Origin: Pseudomonas sp. ACN8
GTDB lineage: Bacteria; Pseudomonadota; Gammaproteobacteria; Pseudomonadales; Pseudomonadaceae
Length of the DNA: 64,000 nt
Direction of reading: 5' to 3'
Assembly (NCBI RefSeq): GCF_002303925.1
Contig: NZ_MRCS01000025.1
Location: forward strand, 27,846-91,845
Under the pieces are notes generated by a model, which had not been told where the DNA came from, did no database searches, and saw nothing but the letters and a program-made list of their open reading frames with translations. Positions 54,813 to 63,873 of this stretch are shown piece by piece; the stretch's first letter is position 1, and each line of letters begins with the position of its first letter. The position numbers were made by a program, and so were the translations under genes.

Positions 54813-54830
54813 GGCCTCACACCATTCCAA

Positions 54831-54919
54831 TGTGGGAGCGAGCCTGCTCGCGATAGCGGTGTGTCAGTCACATTGATTTGACTGACACTCCCTCTTCGCG
54901 AGCAGGCTCGCTCCCACAA
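54831..54919. repeat. Paired inverted REP after maiA
   Basis: A TGTGGGAGCGAGCCTGC copy and its mirror GCAGGCTCGCTCCCACA enclose about 55 bases that themselves contain a TGTCAGTCA/TGACTGACA inverted repeat. It lies between the convergent maiA and SirB1-family genes. Confidence 0.87.
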
Positions 54920-54929
54920 TGATTTGTGA

Positions 54930-55733
54930 TCAGTGAACGATGGAATTGGGCGGCAGATGCCCCAGCCGTTCCGTCAGGCGAATCCGCTGGATGGGGTCGT
55001 CGCTGAGCAGCAGCGCATGCTCCAGATCAAAACGCTCGGCGTTCGGGCAGTCCAGCCGTTGGTAAAGGCTGGCCCGGGCAAGATAGTCGGAGGCAGTGGC
55101 GTTGCCCAGTTCCAGGACGCGATCGGCGTCGATCAAGGCATTGATGAAATCGTCGTGGGACAGATACAACTGGCGCAGGTTGCGTGACAGCCGTTGCAGC
55201 ATCTGCGCCGGGTCGGCGGTTGCCAGGTGCTCGGCGCTGAGCTTCATGTTCGGTCCGTACTGGCGCTGCAACAACTCCCGACAATCGTTCGGATAAAGGC
55301 GACGGCCGCCGCAGGGATCGAGCAAATGATCGGCGCCCGGTACCCGCAGCAGGAAATGCCCGGGGAAGTTGACTCCGTCCATGGGAATCTCCAGGCCCCT
55401 GGCCAACTCCAGCGCAATCAGCCCAAGCGTCAAGGGCTGCCCTCGTCGGCGCTCCAGTACTTTGTCCAGCAGTGCCACTTGCGGGCGCAAGGGTGTGAAG
55501 TCGTCCTGGGCATAGCCAAGGTCATTCATGCGTCGCAGCAGCGGCTGGGCCAGTTCACTGACCGGCAGCATCGGCAAGCCGCCACTGACCCGTTGTTGCA
55601 ATACCTGGAAATCGGCCAACAGTGCTTGCGGCTGCACCTCACTGTCGTGCTCGGCCGCAATCCACAGTGCCGCCTCGAACAGCGCGGGCGGTGAACGTTG
55701 CAGGCAGGCGAAGAACGATTGGCGCGGGGTCAT
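54930..55733 (-). CDS. SirB1-family protein (transglutaminase-like plus TPR)
   Basis: A 267-residue protein with the transglut_core2/SirB1 domain: GLIALELARGLEIPMDGVNFPGHFLLRV and DPCGGRRLYPNDCRELL. A C-terminal TPR-like region (YLARASLYQRLDCPNAERFDLEHAL) follows. The molecular function is unknown. ATG 55733 (MTPRQSFFAC) fits the family start. Confidence 0.87.
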   Translation of the reverse strand: MTPRQSFFACLQRSPPALFEAALWIAAEHDSEVQPQALLADFQVLQQRVSGGLPMLPVSELAQPLLRRMNDLGYAQDDFTPLRPQVALLDKVLERRRGQPLTLGLIALELARGLEIPMDGVNFPGHFLLRVPGADHLLDPCGGRRLYPNDCRELLQRQYGPNMKLSAEHLATADPAQMLQRLSRNLRQLYLSHDDFINALIDADRVLELGNATASDYLARASLYQRLDCPNAERFDLEHALLLSDDPIQRIRLTERLGHLPPNSIVH

Positions 55734-55916
55734 CAAAATCTCCGGACAATGCCTCGTTTTAGCCCCCTCTCCAGCATTCGTCCAGTGCTGCAAAAGGGCA
55801 ACTACAGGTTATTTCCGAAAGTCTGCTTCGGGGCCGTGCTTATTCCGGTGCGCTTCTGCAATTTTTGGGCGCAAGCCTATACTGGCGACTACAAGAAGTG
55901 ATTCGGGAGCCTTACG

Positions 55917-56936
55917 ATGTTCGCTCTCATGCAAAGCACTCGCCTTGAATCGCTGCATCTGAGCGTTGACTCGGTCACCGGGTTGAAGGCGGTCATTGCC
56001 ATTCATAACAGCCGGCTGGGGCCTGCCTTGGGTGGTTGTCGTTACCTTGCCTACCCCAGCGACGAGTCGGCGGTCGAGGATGCCGTGCGCCTGGCTCAGG
56101 GCATGAGCTACAAGGCTGCGCTGGCTGGTCTGGCCCAGGGCGGCGGCGTGGCGGTGATCGTGCGCCCGGCCCATGTGGAAAACCGTGCAGCGCTATTCGA
56201 AGCCTTCGGACGCTGCATCGAACAGCTCGAAGGCCGTTACATCACCGCCATCGACAGCGGTACTTCAGTGGCGGACATGGATTGCATCGCCCAGCAGACC
56301 CAGCACGTCACCAGCACCACCTCGGCGGGCGACCCCGCGCCACACGCGGCGATGGGAGTGTTCACCGGCATCCGCAGCACCGCCATGGCCCGGCTCGGCA
56401 GCGACAACCTCGAAGGCCTGCGCGTGGCCATCCAGGGCCTGGGCAATGTCGGGTACGCATTGGCCGAACAGTTGCACGCCGCCGGTGCCGAACTGTTGGT
56501 CAGTGACATCGATCACGGCAAGGTGCAACTGGCCATGGAGCAACTCGGCGCCCATCCGATTGCCAACGACGCCCTGCTCAGCACACCTTGCGACATCCTC
56601 GCGCCCTGCGGGCTGGGCGGTGTACTCAACAGCCATACCGTGACGCAACTGCGCTGCTCGGCGGTGGCCGGTTCGGCGAACAATCAGCTGACGCATCTGG
56701 ATGTCGCCGACCAACTGGAACGCCGCGGCATCCTGTATGCGCCGGATTACGTGATCAACGCCGGTGGGCTGATTTACGTGTCGCTCAAGCACCGCGGCGA
56801 AGAGTTGTCGACCATCACCGCGCACCTGTCGAAAATCAGCTCACGCCTGACCGAAGTGTTCGCCCACGCCCAGGCGGAAAAACGCTCCCCTGCAAGGGTG
56901 GCCGACGAGTTGGCGGAGAAAGTGTTGTACCGGTGA
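55917..56936 (+). CDS. Leu/Phe/Val dehydrogenase-family protein with altered active-site lysine
   Basis: By family, NAD-dependent oxidative deamination of branched-chain amino acids. The 339-residue protein has the Glu/Leu/Phe/Val dimerisation domain and a Rossmann domain (QGLGNVGYALAEQL). Lys66 in QGMSYKAALAGL and Asp113 in ITAIDSGTS are present. The usual catalytic lysine in GGGK is Val78 (GGGVAVIV, codon GTG). That change would be expected to cripple deamination, so this may be an inactive or repurposed homologue. Confidence 0.87.
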   Translation: MFALMQSTRLESLHLSVDSVTGLKAVIAIHNSRLGPALGGCRYLAYPSDESAVEDAVRLAQGMSYKAALAGLAQGGGVAVIVRPAHVENRAALFEAFGRCIEQLEGRYITAIDSGTSVADMDCIAQQTQHVTSTTSAGDPAPHAAMGVFTGIRSTAMARLGSDNLEGLRVAIQGLGNVGYALAEQLHAAGAELLVSDIDHGKVQLAMEQLGAHPIANDALLSTPCDILAPCGLGGVLNSHTVTQLRCSAVAGSANNQLTHLDVADQLERRGILYAPDYVINAGGLIYVSLKHRGEELSTITAHLSKISSRLTEVFAHAQAEKRSPARVADELAEKVLYR

Positions 56937-56961
56937 GTCGGATGGGTTTTCCACAGGCATG

Positions 56962-56993
56962 AAAAAGGCCCTGAGCCATTCGACTCAGGGCCT
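56962..56993 (-). terminator. Terminator of yebG
   Basis: Arms AGGCCCTGAG (56966-56975) and CTCAGGGCCT (56984-56993). Read on the minus strand the stem is followed by T5. The same hairpin may also stop plus-strand transcription from the dehydrogenase gene. Confidence 0.85.
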
Positions 56994-57011
56994 GTTCAAT
57001 TCGGACTTTGC

Positions 57012-57362
57012 CTACTTGGCGGCTTTGGGAGCCTTGGCAGGTTTGGCCGGGGTGACCGGCTCAACGGCCTCAGCAACTTCGACCGCTGCAGCAGGTTGTG
57101 CGACTTCAACCGGAGCGCTGAGCAGTTCGGACAGGGCGTCCGGCTGGCTCTTGAACGCCTTGGCAAACACATCGCGATTTTTCGCCATGTAGATCCCGGC
57201 TTCTTCCACCTGCTGCTCGGTCAGGGACGGAACGGCTTTTTGCAACACTTCAGCCAGCAGTTCGGCCAGTTCGAGCATTTTGTCATGACGGTCAGCTTCG
57301 GCTTTATCCATGAACAAGCGCTCCAGATCTCGGCTGCTGCGGTATACCACTTCGACGGCCAT
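57012..57362 (-). CDS. yebG: SOS-inducible YebG-family protein
   Basis: A 116-residue protein with the YebG domain (MAVEVVYRSSRDLERLFMDKAEADRHDKMLELAELL). An Ala/Pro/Glu/Lys-rich tail follows from about residue 85, similar in composition to histone-like tails. Its function in DNA damage is unknown. A canonical LexA box lies 43 bases upstream, which strongly supports SOS control. Confidence 0.92.
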   Translation of the reverse strand: MAVEVVYRSSRDLERLFMDKAEADRHDKMLELAELLAEVLQKAVPSLTEQQVEEAGIYMAKNRDVFAKAFKSQPDALSELLSAPVEVAQPAAAVEVAEAVEPVTPAKPAKAPKAAK

Positions 57363-57404
57363 TCACCACCTCACATGCCTTACATTGGTTGTCGATTTCG
57401 ACTA

Positions 57405-57420
57405 CTGTATCTATATACAG
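57405..57420 (-). promoter_or_regulatory. LexA (SOS) box upstream of yebG
   Basis: CTGTATCTATATACAG matches the gamma-proteobacterial LexA consensus CTGT-N8-ACAG, with a near-perfect alternating A/T core. Confidence 0.9.
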
Positions 57421-57637
57421 CTAAAGGATAAGCGAAACCCTGTCTTTTGGGTAGTGGCTTTTTAATGTAGACCGGATTCGGGATTTGTCAGGCAAGGCGC
57501 TGCACAGGTGCGACCAAACGCCACGGCGCGTTATCCCGAGCGGCTCGCCATCATGGGCTGGCCTTTTTTCTGCATGCAGGAAAACCGTCACGTCCAACCC
57601 GCATCATCCGGTCGAATCGACCTAAGGAAGCCGCATC

Positions 57638-58138
57638 GTGAAAATCAACTGGGCCGAAAAACTGCGGCAGAACGTGCATGAACTGGCCGAGTCCCTGGGC
57701 AATCTGTTCGTCGAAACCTTTCACTACCTGGCGCTGTTCGCCATTGGTGCGGTGACCGCGTGGGCGGCGGTGATGGAGTTTCTCGGGATGATCGAAGAAG
57801 GGCACATCAAGATCGATGACATCTTGCTGCTGTTCATCTACCTGGAACTGGGAGCGATGGTCGGGATTTACTTCAAGACCAATCACATGCCCGTGCGCTT
57901 TCTGATCTACGTAGCGATCACTGCGCTGACGCGGCTGCTGATTTCCAACGTTTCGCACCACAACCCGCCGGACCTGGGGATCATCTACCTGTGCGGCGGG
58001 ATTCTGCTGCTGGCGTTTGCGATTCTGGTGGTGCGTTACGCTTCGTCGCAATTTCCTTCGGTGAAGATCGAGAACCCACACCGCAAAACAGGTGCGGGCT
58101 CCAGTGAACATCCGGAGGTAGAAAAGGGCGAGCTTTAA
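57638..58138 (+). CDS. psiE: PsiE-family inner-membrane protein
   Basis: A 166-residue protein with four hydrophobic segments and the family core LFVETFHYLALFAIGAVTAW, IDDILLLFIYLELGAMVGIYF and MPVRFLIYVAITALTR. It is named after the phosphate-starvation-inducible protein of E. coli, and its role is unknown. Its stop overlaps that of the convergent DUF3509 gene by four bases. Confidence 0.92.
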   Translation: MKINWAEKLRQNVHELAESLGNLFVETFHYLALFAIGAVTAWAAVMEFLGMIEEGHIKIDDILLLFIYLELGAMVGIYFKTNHMPVRFLIYVAITALTRLLISNVSHHNPPDLGIIYLCGGILLLAFAILVVRYASSQFPSVKIENPHRKTGAGSSEHPEVEKGEL

Positions 58139-58449
58139 AGCCCCATGGCGGGTCGGGGACGGCCGTTGGCGGGTGGCGGCAGGCTGTGCGTGCCGCCATC
58201 GGTCATGGATTCAAGGACGGCCACGGCGCTGTGGCCCTGCTCGATGGCAATGCCGAACTGAATGCTTTGCACCAGTCGTTTCAGGCGCTCGGGGTCATTG
58301 CGTTGTTCGGCGCTGATCATGCGCTTGGCCACCACGTGCCCACTGTTGGACAGGGTCAGCATGATGCTGCCGTCCAGGCCCTGAATGCTCAGGTTGATCT
58401 GGTAATCCGCTGCAAAGGCATCGGTAATGAGCTGGAAAGGGTTGTCCAT
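58135..58449 (-). CDS. DUF3509-family protein
   Basis: A 104-residue soluble protein, mainly known from Pseudomonas, with the family core FQLITDAFAADYQINLSIQGLDGSIMLTLS and AKRMISAEQRNDPERLKRLVQSI. Function unknown. It ends in a Pro/Arg-rich tail that overlaps the psiE stop. Confidence 0.87.
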   Translation of the reverse strand: MDNPFQLITDAFAADYQINLSIQGLDGSIMLTLSNSGHVVAKRMISAEQRNDPERLKRLVQSIQFGIAIEQGHSAVAVLESMTDGGTHSLPPPANGRPRPAMGL

Positions 58450-58570
58450 GATGCGTCACCGCCTGATTGAACGTGCAGTTGTTGACCGGCCGTGATCGGG
58501 TTGGTTCGCAATGCCTGACCACCGGCCATCTCGCCATCATTGTTCCAACCAGGATGTAGCAAGGGGCATG

Positions 58571-58586
58571 CCGACAAAATTGTCGG
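58571..58586. promoter_or_regulatory. Perfect palindrome upstream of the DUF3509 gene
   Basis: CCGACAAAATTGTCGG, a 16-base dyad with an A/T centre, lies about 120 bases before the DUF3509 start. It may be an operator, but the binding protein is unknown. Confidence 0.4.
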
Positions 58587-58600
58587 ACAAAAAACAAGTT

Positions 58601-58704
58601 CTGTAGGAGCGAGCTTGCTCGCGATGGTCGTCAACGATAACGCGTAAACCCAGATGGTTCGCGGCGCCCGTGGGTTTTTCGCGAGCAGGCTCGCTCCTAC
58701 AGGG
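58601..58704. repeat. Paired inverted REP after sdaA
   Basis: A CTGTAGGAGCGAGCTTGC copy and its mirror GCAGGCTCGCTCCTACAG lie about 60 bases apart, between the DUF3509 promoter side and the sdaA stop. Confidence 0.87.
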
Positions 58705-58758
58705 GCCGCGTTTTCTGCACGTTTCGGGGCAATAACGGCTGGCGTGCCTCCAAAGCGA

Positions 58759-60135
58759 TCAGCATTCCACCCAGTTCACCGCCAAGCCGCCCCGAGACGT
58801 CTCTTTGTATTTGTCATGCATGTCGGCGCCGGTGTCGCGCATGGTGCGGATCACCCGGTCCAGGGAAATGAAGTGTTTGCCGTCGCCACGCAGGGCCATT
58901 TGCGTGGCGTTGATGGCCTTCACCGCGGCGATCGCGTTGCGCTCGATGCACGGCACTTGCACCAGTCCGCCAACCGGGTCGCAGGTGAGGCCGAGGTTGT
59001 GTTCCAGGCCGATTTCGGCGGCGTTTTCCAGCTGCTCCGGGGTGGCGCCAAGCACCTCTGCCAGGCCGGCGGCGGCCATGGCGCAGGCGGAGCCGACTTC
59101 GCCCTGGCAGCCGACTTCGGCCCCGGAGATCGATGCGTTTTTCTTGCACAGGATGCCGACCGCAGCGGCGCCCATGAAGAATGCGACCACATCATCGTCA
59201 GACGCATCGGCATTGAACTTCATGTAGTAGTGCAGCACCGCCGGAATGATCCCCGCCGCCCCGTTGGTCGGTGCCGTGACCATGCGCCCGCCGGCGGCGT
59301 TCTCTTCGTTCACGGCAAGGGCGTACAGGTTGACCCATTCCATCGCCGATAAGGTGGACGTAATGACATTCGGCTTGCCGATTTCCTGCAGGCTGCGATG
59401 CAGTTTCGCCGCTCGCCGCGGGACATTCAGACCGCCGGGCAGAATGCCTTCGTGGCGCAAGCCCTGCTCGACGCATTCACGCATCACCGACCAGATATGC
59501 AACAGGCCCTGGCGGATCTCTGTGTCACTGCGCCATGCCCGTTCGTTGGCCATCATCAGTTCGCTCACCCGCAGCCCATGCTGGTTGCAGAGCTTGAGCA
59601 GTTCGGCGGCGCTGGAGAAATCGTAAGGCAGCACCACATCGCCGGCCGGTGCTATCCCGGATTCGGCTTCGGCCGCTTCGATGATGAAACCGCCGCCCAC
59701 TGAGTAGTAGGTCTGCTCGAACAGTTCGCCGGTTTCGCCAAAAGCTGCCAGGGACATGGCGTTGGGGTGATAGGGCAGGCTTTCGTCTAGCAGCAGGAGA
59801 TCGCGTTGCCAGTCGAAGGCAATTTCCACAACGCCTGCCAGGCACAATTTACCGGTTTGACGCAGGGTGTGAATGCGGCTGTCGATGGTGGTGGGGTCGA
59901 TACGATCGGGCCATTCGCCCATCAGGCCCATGACGCAGGCGCGGTCTGTTGCGTGGCCGACACCGGTCGCTGACAGAGAGCCGTAGAGGCGGATTTCCAC
60001 GCGTCGCACGTCAGCCAGAAAACCCTGATCGACCAACGCTTGGGCAAAGGTTGCGGCAGCGCGCATCGGACCGACGGTATGGGAACTGGACGGGCCGATG
60101 CCGACTTTGAAGAGATCGAAAACACTGATAGCCAT
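58759..60135 (-). CDS. sdaA: L-serine ammonia-lyase (iron-sulfur dependent)
   Basis: Deaminates L-serine to pyruvate using a 4Fe-4S cluster. The 458-residue single-chain form has an N-terminal beta domain (VFDLFKVGIGPSSSHTVGPM) and a C-terminal alpha domain. The cluster-binding cysteines are in VGILCKKNASISGAEVGCQGEVGSACAMA and LTCDPVGGLVQVPCIERN. It is divergent from a LysR regulator. Confidence 0.96.
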   Translation of the reverse strand: MAISVFDLFKVGIGPSSSHTVGPMRAAATFAQALVDQGFLADVRRVEIRLYGSLSATGVGHATDRACVMGLMGEWPDRIDPTTIDSRIHTLRQTGKLCLAGVVEIAFDWQRDLLLLDESLPYHPNAMSLAAFGETGELFEQTYYSVGGGFIIEAAEAESGIAPAGDVVLPYDFSSAAELLKLCNQHGLRVSELMMANERAWRSDTEIRQGLLHIWSVMRECVEQGLRHEGILPGGLNVPRRAAKLHRSLQEIGKPNVITSTLSAMEWVNLYALAVNEENAAGGRMVTAPTNGAAGIIPAVLHYYMKFNADASDDDVVAFFMGAAAVGILCKKNASISGAEVGCQGEVGSACAMAAAGLAEVLGATPEQLENAAEIGLEHNLGLTCDPVGGLVQVPCIERNAIAAVKAINATQMALRGDGKHFISLDRVIRTMRDTGADMHDKYKETSRGGLAVNWVEC

Positions 60136-60270
60136 GCTAAAGCCTGTACATGCAATGGAAGGGAAATCGCTGCCATTTCTGTAGGACAAGCGCAATTTGG
60201 GCGATACTGCCTGTCACGATCCAGTGTGACCAACGAAAATTCCTAAGACATCCTTTAGCGGTACTAAACG

Positions 60271-61218
60271 ATGAGCCGTCAATTACACGCCCAGACGTAT
60301 GTCTGGCTGAACGTGTTTGCCTGTGCCGCTCGGCACCTGTCGTTCACCCGTTGCGCCGAAGAGCTGCACATCACACCGGGGGCCGTCAGCCAGCAGATCC
60401 GCCAGCTGGAAGAGCGCCTGGGCTTTCGTCTGTTTCACCGCCGCGCCCGCGGGGTGGAGCTGAGCGCAGAGGGCCAGCGCCTGGCGATTACCGTCAACGA
60501 GGCCTTTGGCAGCATCGACGCGGAATTGCGACGACTGGATGCGGGCATGATCAGCGGGATTCTGCGGGTGCGTTCGATTCCGTCGTTCCTGAGCAAATGG
60601 CTGACGCCGCGCCTGCCGCGTTTGCAGCAGCGCTTTCCGGACATCCAGTTGCGCCTGGTGGCCGAGGACAGCAGCGTGCCGTTGCATGAAGGCGACTTCG
60701 ACCTGGCGATCGACCTGAACGACGGCAGCTACCCGGGCCTGTTATCCACAGCCTTGCTGGATGAACAGATTTTCCCGGTGTGCGCGCCGAGCCTGTTGCG
60801 TGGTCGTCCGCCGCTGCACGGTCCGGCAGACCTGATGCACTTTCCCTTGCTGCACGACATCACCGCCTGGCGCGGCAGCTATGAGTACGCGGAATGGGAG
60901 TTTTACCTCAACGCCATCGGCTTCGAGGGGGCGGATGTGCGACGCGGGCATACGTTCAACCGCAATCACCTGACCATCGAAGCGGCCATCGCCGGCATGG
61001 GCGTGGCGATTGCGCGCCGAACCTTGCTCAATGATGAGTTGGAGCGTGGTGCCTTGATCGTGCCGTTTGGCCTGGCGGTGCCCAATCACAAGCGCTACAT
61101 GCTGCTTTACGCACCGGGGGCATTAAGCCATCCGGGTGTGCGCGCGGTGCACGATTGGTTGGTGGAGGAGGCGGGTGCTTTTCGCAGCTTGCACCCGTTG
61201 GGGGAGCGGCAAATGTGA
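60271..61218 (+). CDS. LysR-family regulator (GcvA-like)
   Basis: A 315-residue regulator with an N-terminal winged helix (LNVFACAARHLSFTRCAEELHITPGAVSQQIRQLEERLGFRLF) and a C-terminal periplasmic-binding-protein-like effector domain. The sequence is of the GcvA/DsdC type. Its divergent position 135 bases from sdaA makes sdaA the likely target, which is inferred from position. Confidence 0.9.
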   Translation: MSRQLHAQTYVWLNVFACAARHLSFTRCAEELHITPGAVSQQIRQLEERLGFRLFHRRARGVELSAEGQRLAITVNEAFGSIDAELRRLDAGMISGILRVRSIPSFLSKWLTPRLPRLQQRFPDIQLRLVAEDSSVPLHEGDFDLAIDLNDGSYPGLLSTALLDEQIFPVCAPSLLRGRPPLHGPADLMHFPLLHDITAWRGSYEYAEWEFYLNAIGFEGADVRRGHTFNRNHLTIEAAIAGMGVAIARRTLLNDELERGALIVPFGLAVPNHKRYMLLYAPGALSHPGVRAVHDWLVEEAGAFRSLHPLGERQM

Positions 61219-61432
61219 GCAATTATTACGCAAGAGCAGGGCGACCCAACTCCCGACATTAACAGCGCTTTTGCTCCTTGTCCGGCTTTTTTTGCGTATG
61301 AATATTTATCTTTTTTCAGGGGTTGAATTGTTCAGCGTACAGACCGATTGTGTAAGCAAGAGGTCACGGTGATGACGCCCAAGGGCTTAGCTGACCGGCC
61401 TCTCGCGAGCTAGCTGAAATAAGGGATGAACT

Positions 61433-61840
61433 ATGCAAATCCAAGTCAATAGCGATAACCATATTCAAGGCAGTAAACGACTGGAGGAGTGGGTACGTAC
61501 GACCATTGAGAGCACGCTCGAACGCTACGAAGAGGACCTGACACGAGTCGAGGTTCACCTGCGGGACGAGAACGGCGACAAGCCGGGTCCCCACGACATG
61601 CGCTGCCAGCTGGAGGCGCGGCCAAAAGGCCATCAACCGGTTTCCGTCACCCATAAAGCCTCCACCATGGAGCAGGCGATCGACGGAGCGGCCACCAAAC
61701 TTGAACATGCGCTGGAGCATATGTTCGGCAAGTTACGCGGTAAACGAGCCAATGTGGTGCCCATCGAGAGTGCCACCCATGCCGACCATCTGCTGGAAGA
61801 AGAGTTTCTTGAGAACGAACAGGCAGCGCTTAACGGCTGA
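61433..61840 (+). CDS. HPF/RaiA-family ribosome-associated protein
   Basis: A 135-residue protein with a recognisable S30AE-like domain (MQIQVNSDNHIQGSKRLEEWVRTTIESTLERYEEDLTRVEVHLRDEN) and an acidic C-terminal tail (HADHLLEEEFLENEQ). It differs from the hpf product at 4550-4858. It probably acts on ribosomes under stress, but this subfamily is not characterised as far as I know. Confidence 0.85.
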   Translation: MQIQVNSDNHIQGSKRLEEWVRTTIESTLERYEEDLTRVEVHLRDENGDKPGPHDMRCQLEARPKGHQPVSVTHKASTMEQAIDGAATKLEHALEHMFGKLRGKRANVVPIESATHADHLLEEEFLENEQAALNG

Positions 61841-61868
61841 CACCTGATTCACTTTTTTACCTTCCCAT

Positions 61869-61904
61869 GAAAACGGGCCTGCATTGCAGGCCCGTTTTGT
61901 TTTC
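61869..61904 (+). terminator. Terminator after the HPF/RaiA-family gene
   Basis: Perfect arms ACGGGCCTGC and GCAGGCCCGT with an ATT-type loop, flanked by A4 on the left and TTTTGTTTT on the right. Confidence 0.92.
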
Positions 61905-61923
61905 GCCCGATCCTTTTGCATGT

Positions 61924-61942
61924 GAGAATATTTATCATTACT
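61924..61942. promoter_or_regulatory. Fur-box-like site upstream of the ECF sigma gene
   Basis: GAGAATATTTATCATTACT matches 13 of 19 positions of the Fur consensus by eye. It lies about 65 bases before the sigma factor start, as expected for an iron-starvation sigma gene. Confidence 0.65.
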
Positions 61943-62007
61943 ATTGCGATCTTGCCGGCCCCTGACGCTGTCGTGGCTTCACCGGTTTTCAGGTCGAAAC
62001 ATGAACG

Positions 62008-62580
62008 ATGATCAATCTGCCCCCCGACCCCCACGATATCGAGCGCGATCAACATCGCGGCGACCGTGCGCACTTTCTCCAGGTGTTTCTCTCCCAGCGT
62101 TCGCAAATGGAGGCGCTGGTGAGTCGGCGTGTCGGTTGCCGGGCGACCGCGGCTGACCTTGTACAGGATTTATTCCTGCGTTTCTGGCGGCGGCCGCTGG
62201 TTCAGGTCGAGGAACTCAGCACCTACCTGCTGCGCTGCGCCGGCAACATCGCCATCGACCATTTACGCAGTGAAGGCACACGGGTCCGGGCCAGCGAAGG
62301 CTTGATGGTCGAGCCACCGGACAGTCATGGCAGCGGACCGCAAGCGGCGCTGGAGGCGGGCAACGATTTGCGCCACGTCGAAGCTGCGTTGCGCGCGCTA
62401 CCGGAGCGCACGCGGCAGATTTTTTTGCTCAATCGCATTCACGGCCGTAAGTACGCCGAGATCGCCAAGGCCATGGGCTTGTCCCAAAGTGCCGTGGAAA
62501 AACATATGATGCGCGCCCTCGAAGCCTGCAAGGCCAGCCTTCGGGAACCCGAACCGCGTACGCCAGGGAAAGCACCGTGA
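62008..62580 (+). CDS. FecI-like ECF sigma factor
   Basis: A 190-residue extracytoplasmic-function sigma factor. Region 2 is FLSQRSQMEALVSRRVGCRATAADLVQDLFLRFW. Region 4 is LPERTRQIFLLNRIHGRKYAEIAKAMGLSQSAVEKHM. It probably activates a TonB-dependent siderophore receptor gene. It overlaps the FecR gene (GTGA). The start at 62008 is the first ATG with family-normal spacing. Confidence 0.92.
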   Translation: MINLPPDPHDIERDQHRGDRAHFLQVFLSQRSQMEALVSRRVGCRATAADLVQDLFLRFWRRPLVQVEELSTYLLRCAGNIAIDHLRSEGTRVRASEGLMVEPPDSHGSGPQAALEAGNDLRHVEAALRALPERTRQIFLLNRIHGRKYAEIAKAMGLSQSAVEKHMMRALEACKASLREPEPRTPGKAP

Positions 62581-63566
62581 ACCACTTCGAACGCGTCGTT
62601 CCGACGCCCGCTCAGGAGCAGGCCGCGCTGGCCTGGCTGAGTTTGTTGCATGACCAGCCCAGCAGCGGTGACCAGGCGACATTCAGCCAATGGTTGCAGG
62701 CCGACCCCGCCCATGCCGAAGCCTATGCCCAGGCGCAAGTGCTGTGGGAGTTGAGCGAAGGGCCGGCGCGTACGCTCGCCAATGAAGACGCTTTTGCCTT
62801 GCAGGGCTATCTCAACGCCATGGACAAGCCGCGGCGCAGTACGGTCGGGCGCTGGTCCGGGGCGCTGGCGATGGCTGCGTGCCTGCTGTTGATGATCAGT
62901 GTCGGCACAGGCTGGCAGCCGATGCGCTGGATGGATGACCTGGGGGCGGATTACGTCTCGGCACCGGGGGAAATCCGCACCGTCACCCTGGTCGATCAGT
63001 CGCAGGTGACACTGGATGCCGACAGCGCCATCGCCGTGGATTTCAGTCGCGGCGAGCGGCGAGTGCAACTGCGTCGAGGCGCCGGTTTTTTCAGCGTCAC
63101 CCACACTGGCCAGCCGTTTGTGGTGGACGCCGAGAAAGGGCAGGCGCGGGTCTTGGGTACGCAGTTCGAAGTTCGATTGCAGCCCCACGGTGCGCAGGTG
63201 ACGGTGCTGTCCGGTCGAGTCGGCGTGGCGGCGCAGCAAAACGCCGAGCAGCAAATCCTCACCGCCGGCCAGCAACTGGCCTACGGTGAAGGCACGGCGG
63301 AAAAACTCCACGGGGTGGACAGCGAAGCGCAATTGGCCTGGCGCCAGGGCTGGCTCAATTATTACAGGGCGACGTTGGCGGATGTGGTGCAGGATTTGGC
63401 GCGCTATTACCCCGGTCGGATCGTGATACTCAACGATGAACTGGCGACGCGCCGGGTCAGTGGCAGCTTTCCGAGCAGGAACCTGCAGGCGGTGTTGAGC
63501 TCGTTGCAGGGCGTGTTGGGGTTTGAGCAGCATCAGGTTTTGGGGCAGCTGATTATTTTGCGTTGA
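62577..63566 (+). CDS. FecR-family anti-sigma factor / signal transducer
   Basis: A 329-residue inner-membrane regulator. An N-terminal cytoplasmic sigma-binding domain (EQAALAWLSLLHDQPSSGDQATFSQWL) is followed by a membrane helix (about residues 92-110) and a periplasmic FecR domain (TVLSGRVGVAAQQNAEQ and VSGSFPSRNLQAVLSSLQ). It starts with GTG overlapping the sigma stop. No receptor gene follows before the REP cluster and IS end. Confidence 0.92.
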   Translation: MNHFERVVPTPAQEQAALAWLSLLHDQPSSGDQATFSQWLQADPAHAEAYAQAQVLWELSEGPARTLANEDAFALQGYLNAMDKPRRSTVGRWSGALAMAACLLLMISVGTGWQPMRWMDDLGADYVSAPGEIRTVTLVDQSQVTLDADSAIAVDFSRGERRVQLRRGAGFFSVTHTGQPFVVDAEKGQARVLGTQFEVRLQPHGAQVTVLSGRVGVAAQQNAEQQILTAGQQLAYGEGTAEKLHGVDSEAQLAWRQGWLNYYRATLADVVQDLARYYPGRIVILNDELATRRVSGSFPSRNLQAVLSSLQGVLGFEQHQVLGQLIILR

Positions 63567-63576
63567 GGCGGCCGGC

Positions 63577-63873
63577 CCCATCGCGAGCAAGCTCGCTCCC
63601 ACAGGTTCTGCGGCTTACACAATCAAATGTGGTAGCGAGCCTGCTTGCGATGAGGCCATTAGTTTCAACATCTTCGTGGACTGATACACCGCCATCGCCA
63701 GCAGGCTGGCTCCCACAATAGTGATGTGGCGCACACGGCTCCCTGTAGGAGCGAGCCTGCTTGCGATGAGGCCATTAGTTTCAACATCTTCGTGGACTGA
63801 TACACCGCCATCGCCAGCAGGCTGGCTCCCACAATAGTGATGTGGCGCACACGGCTCCCTGTAGGAGCGAGCT
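63577..63873. repeat. REP cluster with an exact 116-bp tandem duplication
   Basis: Five REP copies plus the start of a sixth, alternating in orientation. Bases 63635-63750 are repeated without change at 63751-63866. A third repeat begins (GCGAGC at 63867) but stops after about 8 bases where the insertion sequence starts. Confidence 0.93.

Noticed and set aside
53202..54830. A 542-codon minus-strand open frame
   Set aside because: Antisense to fahA and maiA; composition typical of shadow frames.
63577..63873. Regularly alternating palindromes that might suggest a CRISPR array
   Set aside because: Repeats alternate in orientation and are REP palindromes. Spacers are duplicated rather than unique, and no cas genes are present.
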